A stretch of 64,000 nucleotides of DNA, from the NCBI GenBank assembly GCA_910588185.1, contig CAJUQR010000004.1:26276-90275 (forward strand), given 5' to 3'. This DNA is from an uncultured Peptostreptococcaceae bacterium (GTDB taxonomy: Bacteria; Bacillota; Clostridia; Peptostreptococcales; Anaerovoracaceae). Below, in pieces: positions 63,987 through 64,000 of the stretch. Made by a program: the position numbers and the translations under genes. Numbering within the stretch: position 1 is the stretch's first letter; every line of letters starts with the position of its first letter. Below the pieces are notes generated by a model. It ran no database searches, was not told the origin of the DNA, and was given only the letters and a program-made list of their open reading frames with translations.

Positions 63987-64000
63987 GGGGGGGGGGGGGG
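63987..64000 (+). other. terminal run of 14 G
   Basis: The window ends in 14 consecutive G, out of keeping with the AT-rich surroundings. Most likely a contig-end artefact of two-colour Illumina chemistry rather than genomic sequence. Confidence 0.75.

Noticed and set aside
63987..64000. G-quadruplex or phase-variable G tract
   Set aside because: Position exactly at the window end and AT-rich surroundings favour a sequencing artefact.

Overview
The window reads as one AT-rich chromosomal segment of an anaerobic, endospore-forming Clostridia-type Firmicute that ferments amino acids. Evidence for this: a V-type (Na+ or H+) ATPase, a glycine riboswitch controlling a UGA-containing glycine/sarcosine/betaine reductase component B, a cotJABC spore coat operon, a PdaA-type spore cortex deacetylase, a spermidine/putrescine potABCD system, and strong GGAGG ribosome sites throughout. 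The combination would suit a Stickland fermenter near Peptostreptococcales/Anaerovoracaceae, but that placement is inference. The last 14 bases are all G, which looks like a contig-end sequencing artefact.

Layout. 0-3.4 kb: end of a V-ATPase operon (A, B, D). 3.5-9.9 kb, minus strand: response regulator, histidine kinase, lipoprotein, ABC ATPase and ABC-2 permease, with the same TTTGAC-N5-TTTGAC box in front of two of its genes. 10.4-15 kb: rRNA methyltransferase, radical SAM protein, EEP-fold hydrolase, ECF S-component, amidohydrolase. 15-18.2 kb: glycine riboswitch plus terminator, grdX, and the two subunits of reductase component B (selenocysteine at the in-frame TGA 17979-17981). 18.3-27 kb: gap, small conserved protein, MFS transporter, pdaA, a candidate small RNA, amino-acid ABC permease/ATPase, secreted nuclease, Nudix hydrolase, WYL regulator, azlCD. 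27.1-32 kb: tiny membrane peptide, substrate-binding protein and ureohydrolase (minus), TIR-domain protein, CAP-domain lipoprotein, cotJABC (minus). 32.2-38.6 kb: KdpDE-like two-component pair without a Kdp pump, MBOAT/SGNH cell-surface acylation pair, nicotinamidase-like and class-V aminotransferase-like enzymes, small alarmone synthetase. 38.7-42.2 kb: ferredoxin-fused aldo/keto reductase, a secreted GH25 lysozyme carrying a dockerin, and next to it a membrane-anchored cohesin-like protein. 42.4-50.5 kb: AEC transporter, XRE-cupin regulator plus potABCD, and an E2-like acyltransferase with an acyl-CoA ligase. 50.6-57.8 kb: a frame-disrupted PD-(D/E)XK-like nuclease, D-cysteine desulfhydrase-like enzyme, DUF554 protein, PFL/ACT pair, Elp3-like radical SAM protein. 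57.8-58.4 kb: a mosaic intergenic repeat with four TATGGTATAAT boxes and many hairpins. 58.4-63.9 kb: ung, transglutaminase lipoprotein, and a compact type IV pilus-like operon (PilC, small membrane proteins, prepilin-like protein, PilT-like ATPase).

The items most worth a second look are the 207-bp-period promoter/hairpin repeat at 57.93-58.35 kb, the dockerin-lysozyme/cohesin pair, the duplicated response-regulator box, the slippery-site nuclease gene with its palindromic operator, the promoter-to-terminator unit at 21.73-21.91 kb, and the lone TIR protein. No CRISPR array, tRNA, rRNA, complete insertion sequence or prophage was seen.
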